Below are positions 23,481-34,349 of a stretch of DNA of 64,000 nucleotides, piece after piece. Source of the stretch: Aureobasidium sp. EXF-3400 (taxonomy: Eukaryota > Ascomycota > Dothideomycetes > Dothideales > Saccotheciaceae). The stretch's first letter is position 1; each line of letters opens with the position of its first letter. A program made the translations under genes and the position numbers. The stretch is taken from the NCBI GenBank assembly GCA_024195585.1, contig SWBL01000153.1, positions 1 through 64,000 on the forward strand, read 5' to 3'. The notes below the pieces were generated by a model. That model was not told where the DNA came from. It ran no database searches and saw only the letters and a program-made list of their open reading frames with translations.

Positions 23481-23992
23481 TCACTAGTTATTAACAATGG
23501 CCGAACTTGTATATAAGACATAACTCTCTAGTCTCTTTCGACGAGCTAATACTATACCATAAATTCGAAGACGTTATTTGTCTCTGTTGCATCGTGCTTA
23601 GATTCTCTCCGCTGAGTATAGCGGCTCTTATGTTGGGACAGACAGACTAGTATATCAAGACAAGGTCGGAAGTCCAGTATCTGCGTAAGCGTGGTTGGTG
23701 GGTCGCAAGTCTAGCGCGATCTCTTGGCCGCCAAGTCATGGGATCCTACATGAATCAGCCATACAATATGCGGACCTTGATGCGCACGTAAGCGTATTCC
23801 GTTGCAGATCGCCGCTACTCAGCCCCGTGCTCGAAGCTCATAGCGTAAGATGAACGTCACCATAACTCCTCCCACGCGTCATTCTCATTGCAATTCCTCA
23901 TCGTCAAAGTCGCAGCTTCCATGACAATATCGCGTTTGACCTCTTTGCTCATAGTCCATCGATCTTCATCTCACTATTCGACTCTATCGACT

Positions 23993-25038
23993 ATGACTAC
24001 TATAATTGATCTCGAGAACACGTTGCCGCTTAGAGCTCCCACCCTAGCGCATCCCCTACTTGGATCAAAAAAGGGAGTAGGATACTTGGTATATCCTCTA
24101 GTGGAGCTGACAGAAAAAGAGAGGGATGAACTTCTTGCCGCCCTACACGAAGATGATATCGGTCCACACGCTTGCCGATTAGTCGAAGGACTTCAGCCCC
24201 AAACGTTGCGAGAAACATATGACCACCACATTCGGGTCAGGGATGAAGACGAGACGATACATCCCTACTTCTTTATCGCTGTCGAGAAGGCGTCTTCTGA
24301 CAGTGTCCTCGCTGTGTACTACAAAGCGCCGGGCGTAGACGGGGGCCAAGTTGTTGGTGTGAGCCGGTGTGCAATCAGGGAAGCTGATGTCATGGGCGCA
24401 AACCTGGATGTAGGCAACATTGACTGGATCGAGTACAAAGAAGCCGAAGAAGAGAAGTTTGGAAGTGAGAGTCCGTACACTAACCCCAGATATTTTTCCA
24501 AGGATCCCAGAGCCCTAAAGGATGACGAGTCATCTACTTCCAAGAGATGTGTATACGCATGGTTTTGCCTTGTTCCTAGACGTAAGTGATCTGGCTCCAG
24601 CTATCATTCTAGTGTATTGCTAACACCTTGAATCCAGCTCTACGCTTTAAGTCGATTCTTGAACCAGGCTGCACAGAGCTCCCTGAGGACCAGCGCCGAT
24701 TCGGCTATCCAGGGAATGTCCACAGGTCTGACGATCCATGGTCTGAGATCAAGAGCCTCTATCCACGGATGTGTCAGGTCAATCCAGCAATTCATAAGAA
24801 ATTTATTCTTGTGGCAGAGAACGAGGATGTCGATGCGGAGAAAGGAATGTCCATCTACCAGGTTTTGTGGGATGCGGACAAAGAGTTAAGTATGGTTCCT
24901 AACAACAGTGACCAAACACGTCAAAAGGAAGTTAGATCTATCAAGCCTGAACTCGAGTTCATGGAATGGACACGAGCGTCAGTGGCACTTGATCGGTTGG
25001 ACGAGCTCGCTTCTAAAATGACTAAGACGTTAGATTAA
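23993..25038 (+). CDS. Hypothetical protein, 2 exons, 329 aa, in a RIP sandwich
   Basis: Exons 23993-24581 and 24638-25038 are joined by a 56-nt intron (GTAAGT, TGCTAAC branch, CAG), giving exactly 330 codons. ATGs at 23888 and 23921 are in frame upstream; 23993 is preferred because the upstream segment looks non-coding. The protein is soluble and acidic, with a YLVYPLVELTEKERDELL segment near the N terminus and no signal peptide, membrane segment or known motif. Base composition is normal although RIP-mutated DNA ends about 500 bp upstream and starts about 15 bp after the stop codon. Function unknown. Confidence 0.78.
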
Positions 25039-25053
25039 GATTCTAATTCATAA

Positions 25054-25370
25054 ATTTTTGATTTGATTTAATTTGATTTGATTTTCTTAAGCTATTTACC
25101 CTATAAGGGGCATAAGCTATCTATAGCAAACTGGGTTTCTAGCTAATTATAATCATCTATCTTAGTTATATAAGGAGGGTAAAGGTTTCTTAGACCTTAA
25201 ATCGATTATAAACACCTAGTACTCTAATATGCTCTTATAAAAGAGTAAATCTATACTTCCTTCCCTTAAGTATTAGAGGGTATACGCCTTCTCTATAAGG
25301 ACGATTCCCTATATCGTATTATTCCTTACTATCTAAATACTATTTAAAGGTAGTTAGATTAAGGTAGTAA
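25054..25370 (-). mobile_element. RIP-mutated LINE-like fragment, tail at 25054
   Basis: Read on the plus strand this matches the reverse complement of bases 1-100: an imperfect (TTTGA)n tail, then TTTTCTTAAGCTATTTACC. Most differences are C-to-T or G-to-A, chiefly where the other copy has CpA/TpG. The tail lies at the low-coordinate end, so the element is on the minus strand and 5'-truncated near 25370, where composition returns to normal. Confidence 0.7.
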
Positions 25371-26319
25371 ACACGTGCGGGGCGGCTAAAGAGTATTAAG
25401 CTCTTATTGAAGCGCTTGCTAATAGGGGTAATTGGACGGAGACGTTCCAGTCTGACTTAGCTTTGACAAGATGGGAAGCGACCGATGGCTTATTCAAAAC
25501 TAGTATAAGCTCGGTATGCAAGACGTGGTCGCCATTTCAGGATGGGCCACGAACGAGCTGTGCCCTAGCCTACAGCTGGCGAATGCTGAAATCTCAGATC
25601 GATTTGTTCGCATTTTCATGATCTGTCGGAAGCTTTAGAATTCCGAGGTCGGGCTTGTAGGAAAAGGGGGATGGGCAGTCGGGTCTCAGGAAGTTCGTCC
25701 GTGGCCCCCCTTGTAGGTAGAAGATGATCAAGTCTTCGTATCAGAAACGATATAATGCCCGTAGAGCAAATTTAAGTGTGTATTTGTGTCTTATTATGGC
25801 TATACCACCACGGATGAACTGCGACTAGTGACTAGGGAGACCTGCTTTCCAGTCTTGTTAAAGCATCACTCAACCCAATCTCTCGCGAGATTGTCGATGG
25901 TACGCTCAGTGCAGCTCAGGCCGAAACGGTGGACTCTTTTCTTGCCCAAACAGTTCGCGGACGACTCGAGCAGTACTGTTTCCCATGACGAACAATTCAT
26001 CATACCAGTCTTCATCTGGATCGGTCGATCTAACGATGACACGCTCGCCATTGTCTAGCAAGAACTCGCGACGAAGTTCGAGCGGAACTTAATCTGCAGG
26101 ATCCGGGAGATGAGGTTCAAAGACGTCCTCGCCATCTGTAGTGGATCAGTAGATGTTCGTCAACCATGACTATGTGCGCGTAAGATACCTCGTCTAGCTA
26201 GTTGCCATTGCCCGCTGCCTTTGGTCCACTCATATCCATCATTAGGTCCGGTCTGTGTTACACAGAATGGACTTCCTACCCTATTAGTAAATTTGGATGA
26301 TTGTCTTCGAAGTTATTGC
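25371..26319. other. Gene-free stretch
   Basis: Normal composition again, only short unconnected frames, no recognisable gene. Confidence 0.4.
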
Positions 26320-26610
26320 TTACGAGAGCGATGTTACGAAGCTGAATGCAATTTTGATTCTGCAAGGTTGACCTCCACAACCACCCTCAGCAACGTTCAA
26401 CTTCGTGTAGGTACCGTACTCCTAGCCTTCTCTTGTATTCTCCTGTTGACCAGTACATCTTACGATGGATCCCTGACCGCCCTCTAAAGCAGATGCATAG
26501 GGATACTCATCAGGACTCGAGCAGGCGACAGTGTTACCGTCTTCGTCGTAGCATGTAGAAGGTGCAGCGATCTGTTTGCAACACGGGTTAGGGGTAGCCC
26601 CTGCTTCCTT
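26320..26610 (-). pseudogene. NucA/NucB-type nuclease remnant with in-frame stop
   Basis: Minus-strand translation shows a Cys-containing segment, then DEYPYASALEGG and an RC..ENTREG stretch, resembling secreted NucA/NucB DNases (CDEYPFAS..EGG pattern). A TAG at 26422-26424 interrupts the frame. Similarity appears to continue past it for about 35 codons (EYGTYTKLN) to a TAA at 26320. The TAG could come from CAG by C-to-T at CpA, the RIP-preferred change. No signal-peptide exon was found upstream, where the sequence overlaps the predicted last exon of the neighbouring 2EXR gene. Probably a relic. Confidence 0.45.
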
Positions 26611-27229
26611 ACGCTGTCTCCTCACAAATCGAGTAACATCTGTGATCGCAAACACCAGGCCATCGGTTGCAGCCAAGGGTGAAGGTAACGCCACGCACTA
26701 GAGAGGGGTACAATAGGAATATGAGAGGAAAAAGGAGCATTTGGGATAGAGTGATGATTAGAGATGTCCATGGCACTCACAAGGAGGGACACTGAAGTCA
26801 CCCAGTGCATCGGCCGATGTGAAGTGATAGCTGGAGGAGGGCATGAGGGTCTGGATCTCTGAACGGGATTGGATGCATATTCCGAACAGTGCAAGATGCT
26901 CCTTGGTGAAGTTCATCAGGGTGTATCTGTTGATACGGATGTTTCTGGCTGAGCGACGCAGAGCTCTGCGTTCGCCGATCTGCAAGACAGGGGTTTTGGT
27001 TTCCTTGTCTTCAGTATCTGTCTCAAGAGCAAATCGGTAAATGGCAAGGCGAAGCTCCAAAGGGAGGTCGAGCAGAGCGCACTGGTATGAGATAGACTCT
27101 GCTGGCGTTGACGCGTCAGTCTTTGTAGTCCTGGTGCGCGCACGATAACTCACCGGTGTTCTTTGTGGTAGGATTAGGATTGTCTTTCTTGCCGGCGGTA
27201 GCCTCGTCATTGAGAATGAGAGGAGGCAT
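26609..27229 (-). CDS. 2EXR/F-box-like fungal protein, 3 exons, 161 aa
   Basis: Assembled as exons 27154-27229, 26781-27101 and 26609-26697. Intron 1 (52 nt, GTGAGT..CAG) and intron 2 (83 nt, GTGAGT..TAG) give 162 codons in phase. The core LLDLPLELRLAIYRFALE (about 32-50) is the 'LP.ELRL.IY..AL' signature of the fungal 2EXR family, often annotated F-box-like. The rest is basic and short compared with typical members, so it may be truncated. If intron 2 is not spliced, the protein ends at 26758 instead. A second member lies 0.8 kb upstream. Confidence 0.6.
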
Positions 27230-28071
27230 GACGATGGTTATTTTCTCAGAAAATCTACGCGTGATTGAACGTTGATGAACGAAGAGTGAGTGCGTGTGAT
27301 GGGATATCGGATTTTCTCACCACGCCAAGACCCGAACGACCGTTGTGGTTGACGACGACCAACCACTACCTCTTCCGGAAGACTTGGCGCATCTTGCAGA
27401 TGTCTTGATCGAAAGTCGAATATGTTTCAGGGGCTACCGTCAGGACTGCTGTTCCAGCGAAACGAGATGCCCACCCTGCAAAGGTCCCTGCAGGAGCATT
27501 CAACTGCTGTCATGAGCTTTCGTCCCAGCCAAAGCACGCGAATCATCAGACTGTATCCTGACACAAGGAATCACGAGCGATGTTACATGGCTTTGTGCAA
27601 GAGCGAGGTATCAAGTCTTTGAGTCATTACAAAACGTTTCATCGGTGTTCGATAGCAAAGTAACATCACATGCTCCATCTCCATCGTTCCTCCACTGGCA
27701 AACATCATCCTCGCTACGAAACCTTGTACTTTCTGCTTCTTGAACAAGGACGCAAGATAACAGAGGCAGATGCTACGTCCTACCGCCCCCAATGTAAGCC
27801 CCGGTCTCCATAGCGAAGCATGATTACAAACCCGATCTCCATCCTTCCCTAGTGCCGACAGTATCCTCGCTACAGCCTGTTCTCTCTTCTCGATGTAAAC
27901 AAGAAGACCAGACGATGATGTCTCACAGCCATCATGCAGAGTCATTGGGCACAGACCGTGTAGCACCAACTTTGACCCCGTGTCAGATGTCAATGTCCTT
28001 CGGCTCCAGCACCGGGTACGTCGTTGTCTCCGCGAACTGACTCCAACAGTCCTCAGCGGCGACCAAGCCCC
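27230..28071. other. Spacer between the two 2EXR-like genes
   Basis: A 136-codon frame on the minus strand (27583-27993) has no recognisable domain and is probably spurious. Two short segments (about 27670-27730 and 27840-27900) share CTCCATC and ATCCTCGCTAC, a possible decayed duplication. Confidence 0.35.
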
Positions 28072-28798
28072 TTAGATCTGGTCAATGAACTTCAGGGTGA
28101 GAGGAACGTGAAGTTGGGCACCAAGGCGAGTGAGCTCAACAGGGGCTTGGTCCCACAGATCCCACTCCGGGATGACGACTTCCACTTTGGTAGAGTTGCG
28201 AAGCAACTGGATGCGCGACTTTGTGATGGTAGTTGGGAAGTAGACTTGACGGTTTGTACCTAACAAGCAGGAAAGAATGTCTGTTGACTCAAAGCGCCAG
28301 ACGATCTTTGGGCTGATGTGCTGCATCACTTCTTGGTGAAATTTGGCGCAAGTCATCATGAGAGCGAAGTAATCATTCCCAATGTCTCTGAGTCTGTAGA
28401 CATTGTGGCGGTTGCCATGCTCGCGACGAGAGTTGTGTTGAGCTACATTAAGCATGATCGAGTTGTTGTTGGCGTCTTGAGAGTCTTCGGAATCCGCAGA
28501 GAGGACGAGTTCGTAAATGTCGAGACGCAGTTCCGGGGGTAACTTGTTGAGGAGACTTGGGCATTGAGCGGAAGCACTGCCGTCGCTGCTTGTAGACTTG
28601 ATCATGATGAGATCTGATGGCGCTCTTAGTATGTCTGTAGTCCTGATACGCGCAGTAGGCCGTACCTGAGGGATCGCGGTCGATGGAAGAACCTATGGAG
28701 GCGATAACAAGTGGATGATGGGCATGAGATGAGTGGAAATGCTCGCTGGTAAGTTGGATGGTCTGCATGGGCTCGCTTGTGAGTTGGTTGGTCTCCAT
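28072..28798 (-). CDS. 2EXR/F-box-like fungal protein, 2 exons, 224 aa
   Basis: Exons 28666-28798 and 28072-28613 are joined by a 52-nt phase-1 intron (GTACGG..CAG, TACTAAG branch), giving exactly 225 codons. Residues LLNKLPPELRLDIYELVLSA carry the 2EXR signature. Intron 1 has the same length (52 nt) and phase (1) as in the neighbour at 26609-27229 on the same strand, which supports tandem paralogy. A degenerate repeat near the N terminus (QLTSEPMQ, QLTSEHFH) is visible. Members may act as substrate adaptors, but there is no direct evidence here. Confidence 0.72.
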
Positions 28799-29683
28799 GG
28801 CGCGAGCAGACAAAGACGTGACAGAAAGAAGCAAGTGAGAGAATTAGAGATGGATACAATGTACTGTCGACACGACACAAACCGCCAAGACCTCGGGACC
28901 ACGACCACGACGTTCGACGTTCGAGCTGCTCACCCTTCTTGTCTTTCCATCTCTTCCCTTCACTCTTGACAAGCTGGAATCAGCAACTCAGATCATGTTC
29001 CAACTCGTTGTCAGATCCACAAATTGATCCATTCAGGTTGCCTTTTCTTCTGCATTTGGTTTGTCAGAACTACTGCGTTACTTACATGGCCTTTACTTGG
29101 GCACTGTACTCTAGACTCTGGTATTGCGTAAGCTTAAGAGGACAACCTGAGCTCATTTCGTGACATGATATGGGGAGGTTATTGCCGCTAATGCTACTCT
29201 TACCTAAGGAATCAATTGCTCAAGAACACTGTTGAACATACAGGAAAGAGCTCTTGGAGAAGCGCGTGGTGTTGTGCTCGACCACGTACGTCCTTTCAGA
29301 ACAGTTGAATATAACGAACTTGAGAAACTGACTGCATGGTTTATCCACAGTTGGTGATACCTTGAGAGACTTCGGTAGTAAGAGAAGTATCAACTTGAGT
29401 ACCTGGCAGAAGATTGATCATTAGGTAAACTTTCGACAGACGTCGATCTCCGTTGGTCCATCGCTACTACATGTAATACACCACATCAAAGTCCCGGTCT
29501 CTGGTGTGAGATTCATAGCCCAGAAACAGCTCACCAAGCATGAATCGTATGACTAAGTCATCAGTATGTTTTCTCTCAAGTCGGTTTTTCGTATGTGAGA
29601 TGAAGTTTCGAAGACCCGTTGTATTTGTGAAAGGAAAATTGTTACGAACAATAACACTGCTAGCAGATTTTGCCACATCAATT
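28799..29683. other. Intergenic, no gene seen
   Basis: Short frames only, up to the tRNA-Val gene. Confidence 0.4.
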
Positions 29684-29757
29684 GGTTCTGTGGTGTAGTT
29701 GGTTATCACTTCTGTCTAACACACAGGCGGTCCCCGGTTCGAGCCCGGGCGGAATCA
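29684..29757 (+). tRNA. tRNA-Val(AAC), copy 2
   Basis: A 74-nt cloverleaf: acceptor GGTTCTG/CGGAATC, anticodon AAC, T stem CCCGG/CCGGG, no intron. Identical in the mature region to the copy at 47314. CACATCAATT lies directly upstream and TTTTTGCC follows, both shared with the other copies. Confidence 0.95.
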
Positions 29758-30201
29758 TCATTTTTGCCAATTTCTGGCATGTTTTTGTCGGTCAAAATGA
29801 GTGGATGTTCATGTTCTGGTGGGTGGAAGAATTTTGAAATTTTCGTTGGGCAGGTGCGGTGCGGCTGCCCGAATTTTCGCGACGCTGATGCTGAATTCCA
29901 CCAGAAAGTTCGACCCATACACAACTCACATAGCAATGATACGTGTGAGACGCCCGACCACTCTCCTTTGGATCAAAGAGGTTGCGTGAGGGAGCTGTCT
30001 CAACAGTCTTTGACCAACGTGCTGCATTGTCAATGTGGATAGTACATTTCTGGAATAAAGGTCGGCACAAAGGGGGCTTTATTGAAGCAAAGGATGAATT
30101 AATTGTAGTGGAAATCGAAAAAACAAGTTAGATGACTCGTCCGAGCGAAAGTATAGTCGTCAGTCATTAATACTGCACACCTACCTGAACAAATCACCTT
30201 C

Positions 30202-31119
30202 TCAGTGCCAGCCTTGAGAGTTTATATTCAAGTACTGTCCCATGTTGGGATCAGTCATATCATGCTGCATTTGAATAGCAGTGGTATTAGTAAAAGTCGG
30301 CATAGTCTCAGACGTGCCAAACCTTTGAATCAGATGGCCAGTCTGTTCATCTTCCCAATTACGCAGTATACGTGCATTCTCATCGATGGTAAGTCTGCCG
30401 CATTGACAGAGCTTTGTGTCGAGTGTCCCAGCCATAGCTCTCTGGTTCAATCGACTGCAGATGCATGGGATTGACTCCCAGTGCTGAGCCTCGTGCTTGA
30501 GTATGTCCTTTCTGACCTTTGTGCAGAAGTTACAGCTTGGGCAGCCTACGCAGTTGAGATCGACTTTGGGGTCTATTCTATAGACAGAGGTGCGACGAGA
30601 TTGTTGCTGTTGCGGTACATTGGAGTCGTGGTACTGGCCTTCGTAGCTGTCCATTGCCCATGGTGTGAATAATGTGTAGTCCTGTTGAATACGGGAGCCG
30701 CTGAGAATGACATCTGAGGGGTTTGCTACATCTTCCAATGTTGCGTTGTTGGCAGTAGATACAAGCTGGTCGAAAGCTTGCGCTCGAGTAGTTCATTGCA
30801 CAACGCGGAAACGGTAGCCTATCGAGGCGAATAATTCGGCAGTCTCATAGATCAATTGATTGGGCATAGGTTCGCCTCGCAAGACCCAGCTCTCAAGAAC
30901 ACTCTGAACTTGGCCAGCAAGATCAGCATGAGTCTGTATCCGAGCCAGGAAAAGAATGTGGTTTGCCAGCTCAATCATGTCGGCAAATTGACGACGCTCG
31001 ATCAACGAGTAGGAGGAGGTGTACGTCTCCAGGACAGGAGGATTAAGAGCCGTACATTGAGTCATGAATTGGAACATCTCCAGGATGTGTTCATGATGCG
31101 CAAGACTATCTTCGGCCAT
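30202..31119 (-). pseudogene. C2H2 zinc-finger protein gene split by one in-frame TGA
   Basis: Two consecutive frames are in the same phase, separated only by TGA at 30793-30795. The upstream half (from ATG 31119) has a helical domain with HHEHILEMFQFM and RQFADMIELANHILFLARIQ segments. The downstream half has CPSC-X12-HEAQH, a standard C2-H2 finger, and two more Cys clusters (CICS, CQC). Codons between the halves (TTRAQAFDQLV onward) look coding. No good GT-AG intron removes the stop while keeping phase. I read it as one regulator gene broken by a nonsense change; stop readthrough, a sequencing error or two separate genes are alternatives. Confidence 0.55.
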
Positions 31120-32066
31120 TTCTTTTTTGCTGTAGCTGAAAACTTTTGAGTACAAGTTGCGTGCGATCGCCAGGATAGGAAGGGAAAGACGAGTCTGAGG
31201 GTCAAACAGCTTATGTATTGGGTTGCTTCGCGGCTACTGGAGAACAAAGAGACAAAAGCCTGAGTGGGATAATCACATTGTCTTGCATAAACAAAGACAC
31301 AATGCTTCATGTCTCTAGTGGCTTTCTGATTCTTTATCTCGCCTAAATTGATGCTGTGCCTTCATCTCATCCTCCATATCATTCCAGAATGAGCAAAATA
31401 TGATTGCACAGTAGATTCGAGGGTTCTGATGCGTCATCCTAGGGACTAGTCCAGCTGCCGTAAGATAAGAACAAGTGAAACAAAAATGGAATTATTCATG
31501 TCGAGTATCACTGGATTGAAAGAAACTTTACCTACCTTTGTATCGACATTTCCAACAACATCATTCAGGATGCACTTTCAGCAGCCCCTTCCGCCCTGAG
31601 TCTTATCACTGTCTCTAAGTGTCCTCTGAGTATCCTCTAACCTAGAATACTTTGAAAGCTATATTCTTTTTTTAACGTTTAGACTAGGAGTAATAAACCA
31701 AAGATTAACGTTCGAGCTCTTTGTAAGAATCTACAACAAATCCGAGTCCTAGACATTAGTTACATGTCATCTGAAAACTGGTTTATAAGATAATAGATAG
31801 CTAATCAGAGTGCTAATATGGTAGTCTAGCGGCTAGTAGGCCTTGGCGGCCATCACGTCATAAATTGCTACTACCGGGCTTCATCTCCGTTTAGGAATCT
31901 TTCCACTCTACCTTACACCCTCTAATAGTTCTGTCTTTGTAAATATTGGAGATAGTCATGGCTACAAAGTATGGCGCGGATGCCTGAGCGGCCTCGAAGG
32001 AACGTCCCGTAATGATCAAAGCATGCTAATAACGATTGTAGCCAGAGCCCCAATGAGTCCCTAGGC
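31120..32066. other. Gene-free stretch
   Basis: No gene seen. At about 31973 a GCGCGGATGCCTGAGCGG segment looks like the 5' part of a tRNA-Leu/Ser gene, but no matching T arm follows at the right distance. Confidence 0.4.
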
Positions 32067-33178
32067 ATGCCCAGTCCCGTCATTGCCTTCTTGAGTACGT
32101 TTCATCACTTACCCATATTCAAGAGTGCGAATCCACGGACACTGGTTGCATTTGCGACAATGAAAGCCTGATTATAAGGGACAGACTAACAGCGTTGGAT
32201 AATAGTATCCGGTATTACCCAAGCCATCGTCAAGACGGGCGCCGCTCCTTTGGAGCGTATCAGGCTCCTCATTCAGAATCAGGTCTGTACTTCCAGTTGG
32301 CCTACCTCTGACTTTCTGGCGATGAGGATCATCTGACGTTTTTAAAAAGGACGAGTTGCTCCGCCTTGGTCGTCTCACCAAGCCCTACACCGGCATCTAC
32401 GAGTGTCTTAAGCGCATCATCACTGAGGAGGGTACCGCCTCCCTCTGGCGGGGAAACATTGTGCATATTATCCGTTACTTCCCAGCTCAGGCCCTGGACT
32501 TCGCTTTCCGCGATACCTACAAATCTATGTTTGCCTTTGAGAAGGAGCGTGACGGTTACTGGTGGTGGATGGTCGGTAACGTTGCCTCTGGTGCTGCCGC
32601 TGGTGCCACCAAACTCCTCTTTCTCTACCCTTTCGACTATATCCGTGTTCGTCTTACCAACGACGTGAAGAATGCCACTGATGGCGAGCGTCAATACAAA
32701 GGCCTCGTGGACGTCTTTGAGAAGACCCTCGCCTCTGACGGTGTTGCTGGTCTATACCGTGGCTTTTTGCCCTCCGTCATTGGTATTATTGTCTACCGTG
32801 CTCTCTGGCTCGGCATAATGGACTTCATCAAGCCCCTTGTCCTCACCGGTACTCTCGAGGGCAACTTCCTTGCCTCTTTTCTCTTTAGCTGGACCGTCGC
32901 TACGACCGTTAGTCTTGCCTCTTACCCGCTTGACACTATTCGTTCTCGTATGATGATGAGATCCGGTGAGGTAAGTTATAAAATCGCAGGTCTCTGCTCG
33001 GAGCCTTCGAATACTGACCTGAATACTCTAGGCCGTTAAGTACAATTCCTTCATCGATGCTGGTGACCAGATCGTGGCCAAGGAAGGCGTCAAGTCTCTT
33101 TGGAAGGGTTCTGGTGCTAAAGTGCTCGGTAATGTCGGCAGTCTGGCCCAATTCTTCATATTCGGCAATGCCTTCTAG
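32067..33178 (+). CDS. Divergent ADP/ATP carrier (mitochondrial carrier family), 4 exons
   Basis: Exons: about 32067-32094, about 32207-32282, 32350-32970 and 33032-33178; the last two junctions are clear (GTAAGT..TAG, CTGAC branch). Three carrier repeats have the signature motif: PLERIR, PFDYIR and [20 protein letters not shown], the [11 protein letters not shown] segment and [10 protein letters not shown] match fungal ADP/ATP carriers of the inner mitochondrial membrane. Deviations: the RRRMMM nucleotide-carrier signature reads RSRMMM, the matrix-side YRAAYF segment reads YRALWL, and the C terminus lacks the usual GVAGAGVL..YDQ. The exon 1-2 junction is uncertain: the strong donor GTACGT with the GACTAAC branch puts exon 2 out of frame. 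It is a specialised paralogue or an early pseudogene. Confidence 0.7.
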
Positions 33179-34046
33179 AGTTGAAGTCAGTGGTAGACAA
33201 TCGCCACTTGCAGCCTCTAATCATCGTATCCACGACATCTGTTAGATTTGGCACGTCTACCACTGCTATACAGAAGGTTCGGATGTGTTTTTTCTAAGTT
33301 GACCTATAGCCTCCGAGGAACAACACGTAAAGAAGAAGGGTTGACATTCATCAGACTGCTTATGCAGCGGAGGCTTGAGGTTTAATTCTCGTGATGTGAG
33401 TCCTTCGTTATCTAGAGCGTTAGGTCAGTGCTCAGCAAATGTTGTATTGTGGGATCCTGCCGCATTGTTAATGCCTCTGACGAACATGTTGCAATGGTTG
33501 AGGCAGTGACCAAGGATCTTCGAGCGTTAAACTCGTCCCAATATCACACTGAGTCGCATGCACACACGAGCTCAACATGGCTGCACTGCCCCGGAAGCAA
33601 TCCTTAGAAGCCACCTAGTCCGTTAGCGCCGTGGCAACGGTCAACGTCGAGAAGATACAGGCAAAAGGATTCTGTGAGTTGTGATTGGCCCCTCGATACT
33701 TTCTAGGTGCATGTCGAGCTGCGACATGAAAGTTTAAATCTGCAAATAGACTTTCTCGGCCCGTATGAGAAGGGATTTTGTTCGTCATGCTAGATCGTTG
33801 CAGATGACTACTCTTGAACAGATCTCGACCACAATAGCTGTAGTCCCTTCTCCATCGATCAAGTCACAGTCGTCCGAGTTCACGAATCGGCAATAATAAG
33901 CCGCCTCGAAAACGATATGACACGTATCGTATAGGTAAGACAGAGAGGTTGGGGAAATAGTGCTAGGACACACAACTGATTCTCCAAGACACACAGCTAT
34001 ATATATCAAGGGACTCGAATCCTCGGCTCAGATGACGAGGTCTCCA
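33179..34046. other. Gene-free stretch holding one copy of a regulatory-looking repeat
   Basis: No ORF with support. Contains the module at 33624-33689 described separately. Confidence 0.4.
33624..33689 (+). repeat. X-box-like plus CCAAT module, copy 1
   Basis: TAGCGCCGTGGCAACGGT (33624-33641), then GAGTTGTGATTGGC (33676-33689), 52 bases start to start. Both words recur with the same spacing at 34701. The reverse complement contains GTTGCCACGGC, resembling an RFX/Crt1 X-box, and GATTGG is an inverted CCAAT box. Confidence 0.6.
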
Positions 34047-34349
34047 CTACAAAAAAGTTTCAAAGCGTTGAACCAACTCGGCATCGCCATCAAAAAGCAC
34101 GCTGACTTGGGCTGTCGTGTCTGCTCTGCTAATTGTACCAAGGTAACAGTTCTTCATGATCTTGAGGAAGTCGTCATAGACATTCGGCTGCGTCGCAAAT
34201 CTGGTCCGGACGTATTCGAGGTAACCTATCGCATTGTCGAAATTTGACTGATGCCCAGTAGTGGGCGATCGTTCTCCGACTGAGATTTGAGCACCAGTGT
34301 TTTGTGCCTCATTGAGCTTTCGTTCGGGCGACATCTGTGTATCAAGCAT
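34047..34349 (-). CDS. Single PAH (Sin3-type) domain protein, about 100 aa
   Basis: Residues about 36-100 match the paired amphipathic helix fold of Sin3: FDNAIGYLEYVRTRF, then a YDDFLKIM helix, then VSVLFDGDAELVQRFETFL. The frame stops right after FETFL, where Sin3 PAH domains continue FLP. The frame is open upstream to about 34575, so an upstream exon or longer protein is possible; ATG 34349 and ATG 34334 are the candidate starts. The co-repressor core regions of Sin3 are absent. It could bind Sin3 partners as a stand-alone PAH or be a fragment of a duplicated Sin3 gene. Confidence 0.62.
   Translation of the reverse strand: MLDTQMSPERKLNEAQNTGAQISVGERSPTTGHQSNFDNAIGYLEYVRTRFATQPNVYDDFLKIMKNCYLGTISRADTTAQVSVLFDGDAELVQRFETFL

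Noticed and set aside
27583..27993. 136-codon minus-strand frame
   Set aside because: No domain, no codon pattern, no splice context; not strong enough to call.
31973..32140. tRNA-Leu/Ser-like 5' half (GCGCGGATGCCTGAGCGG) with a weak B-box-like GTGCGAATCC 160 bases downstream
   Set aside because: No pairing acceptor or T stem and the distance is too long; at best a degraded tRNA fragment.
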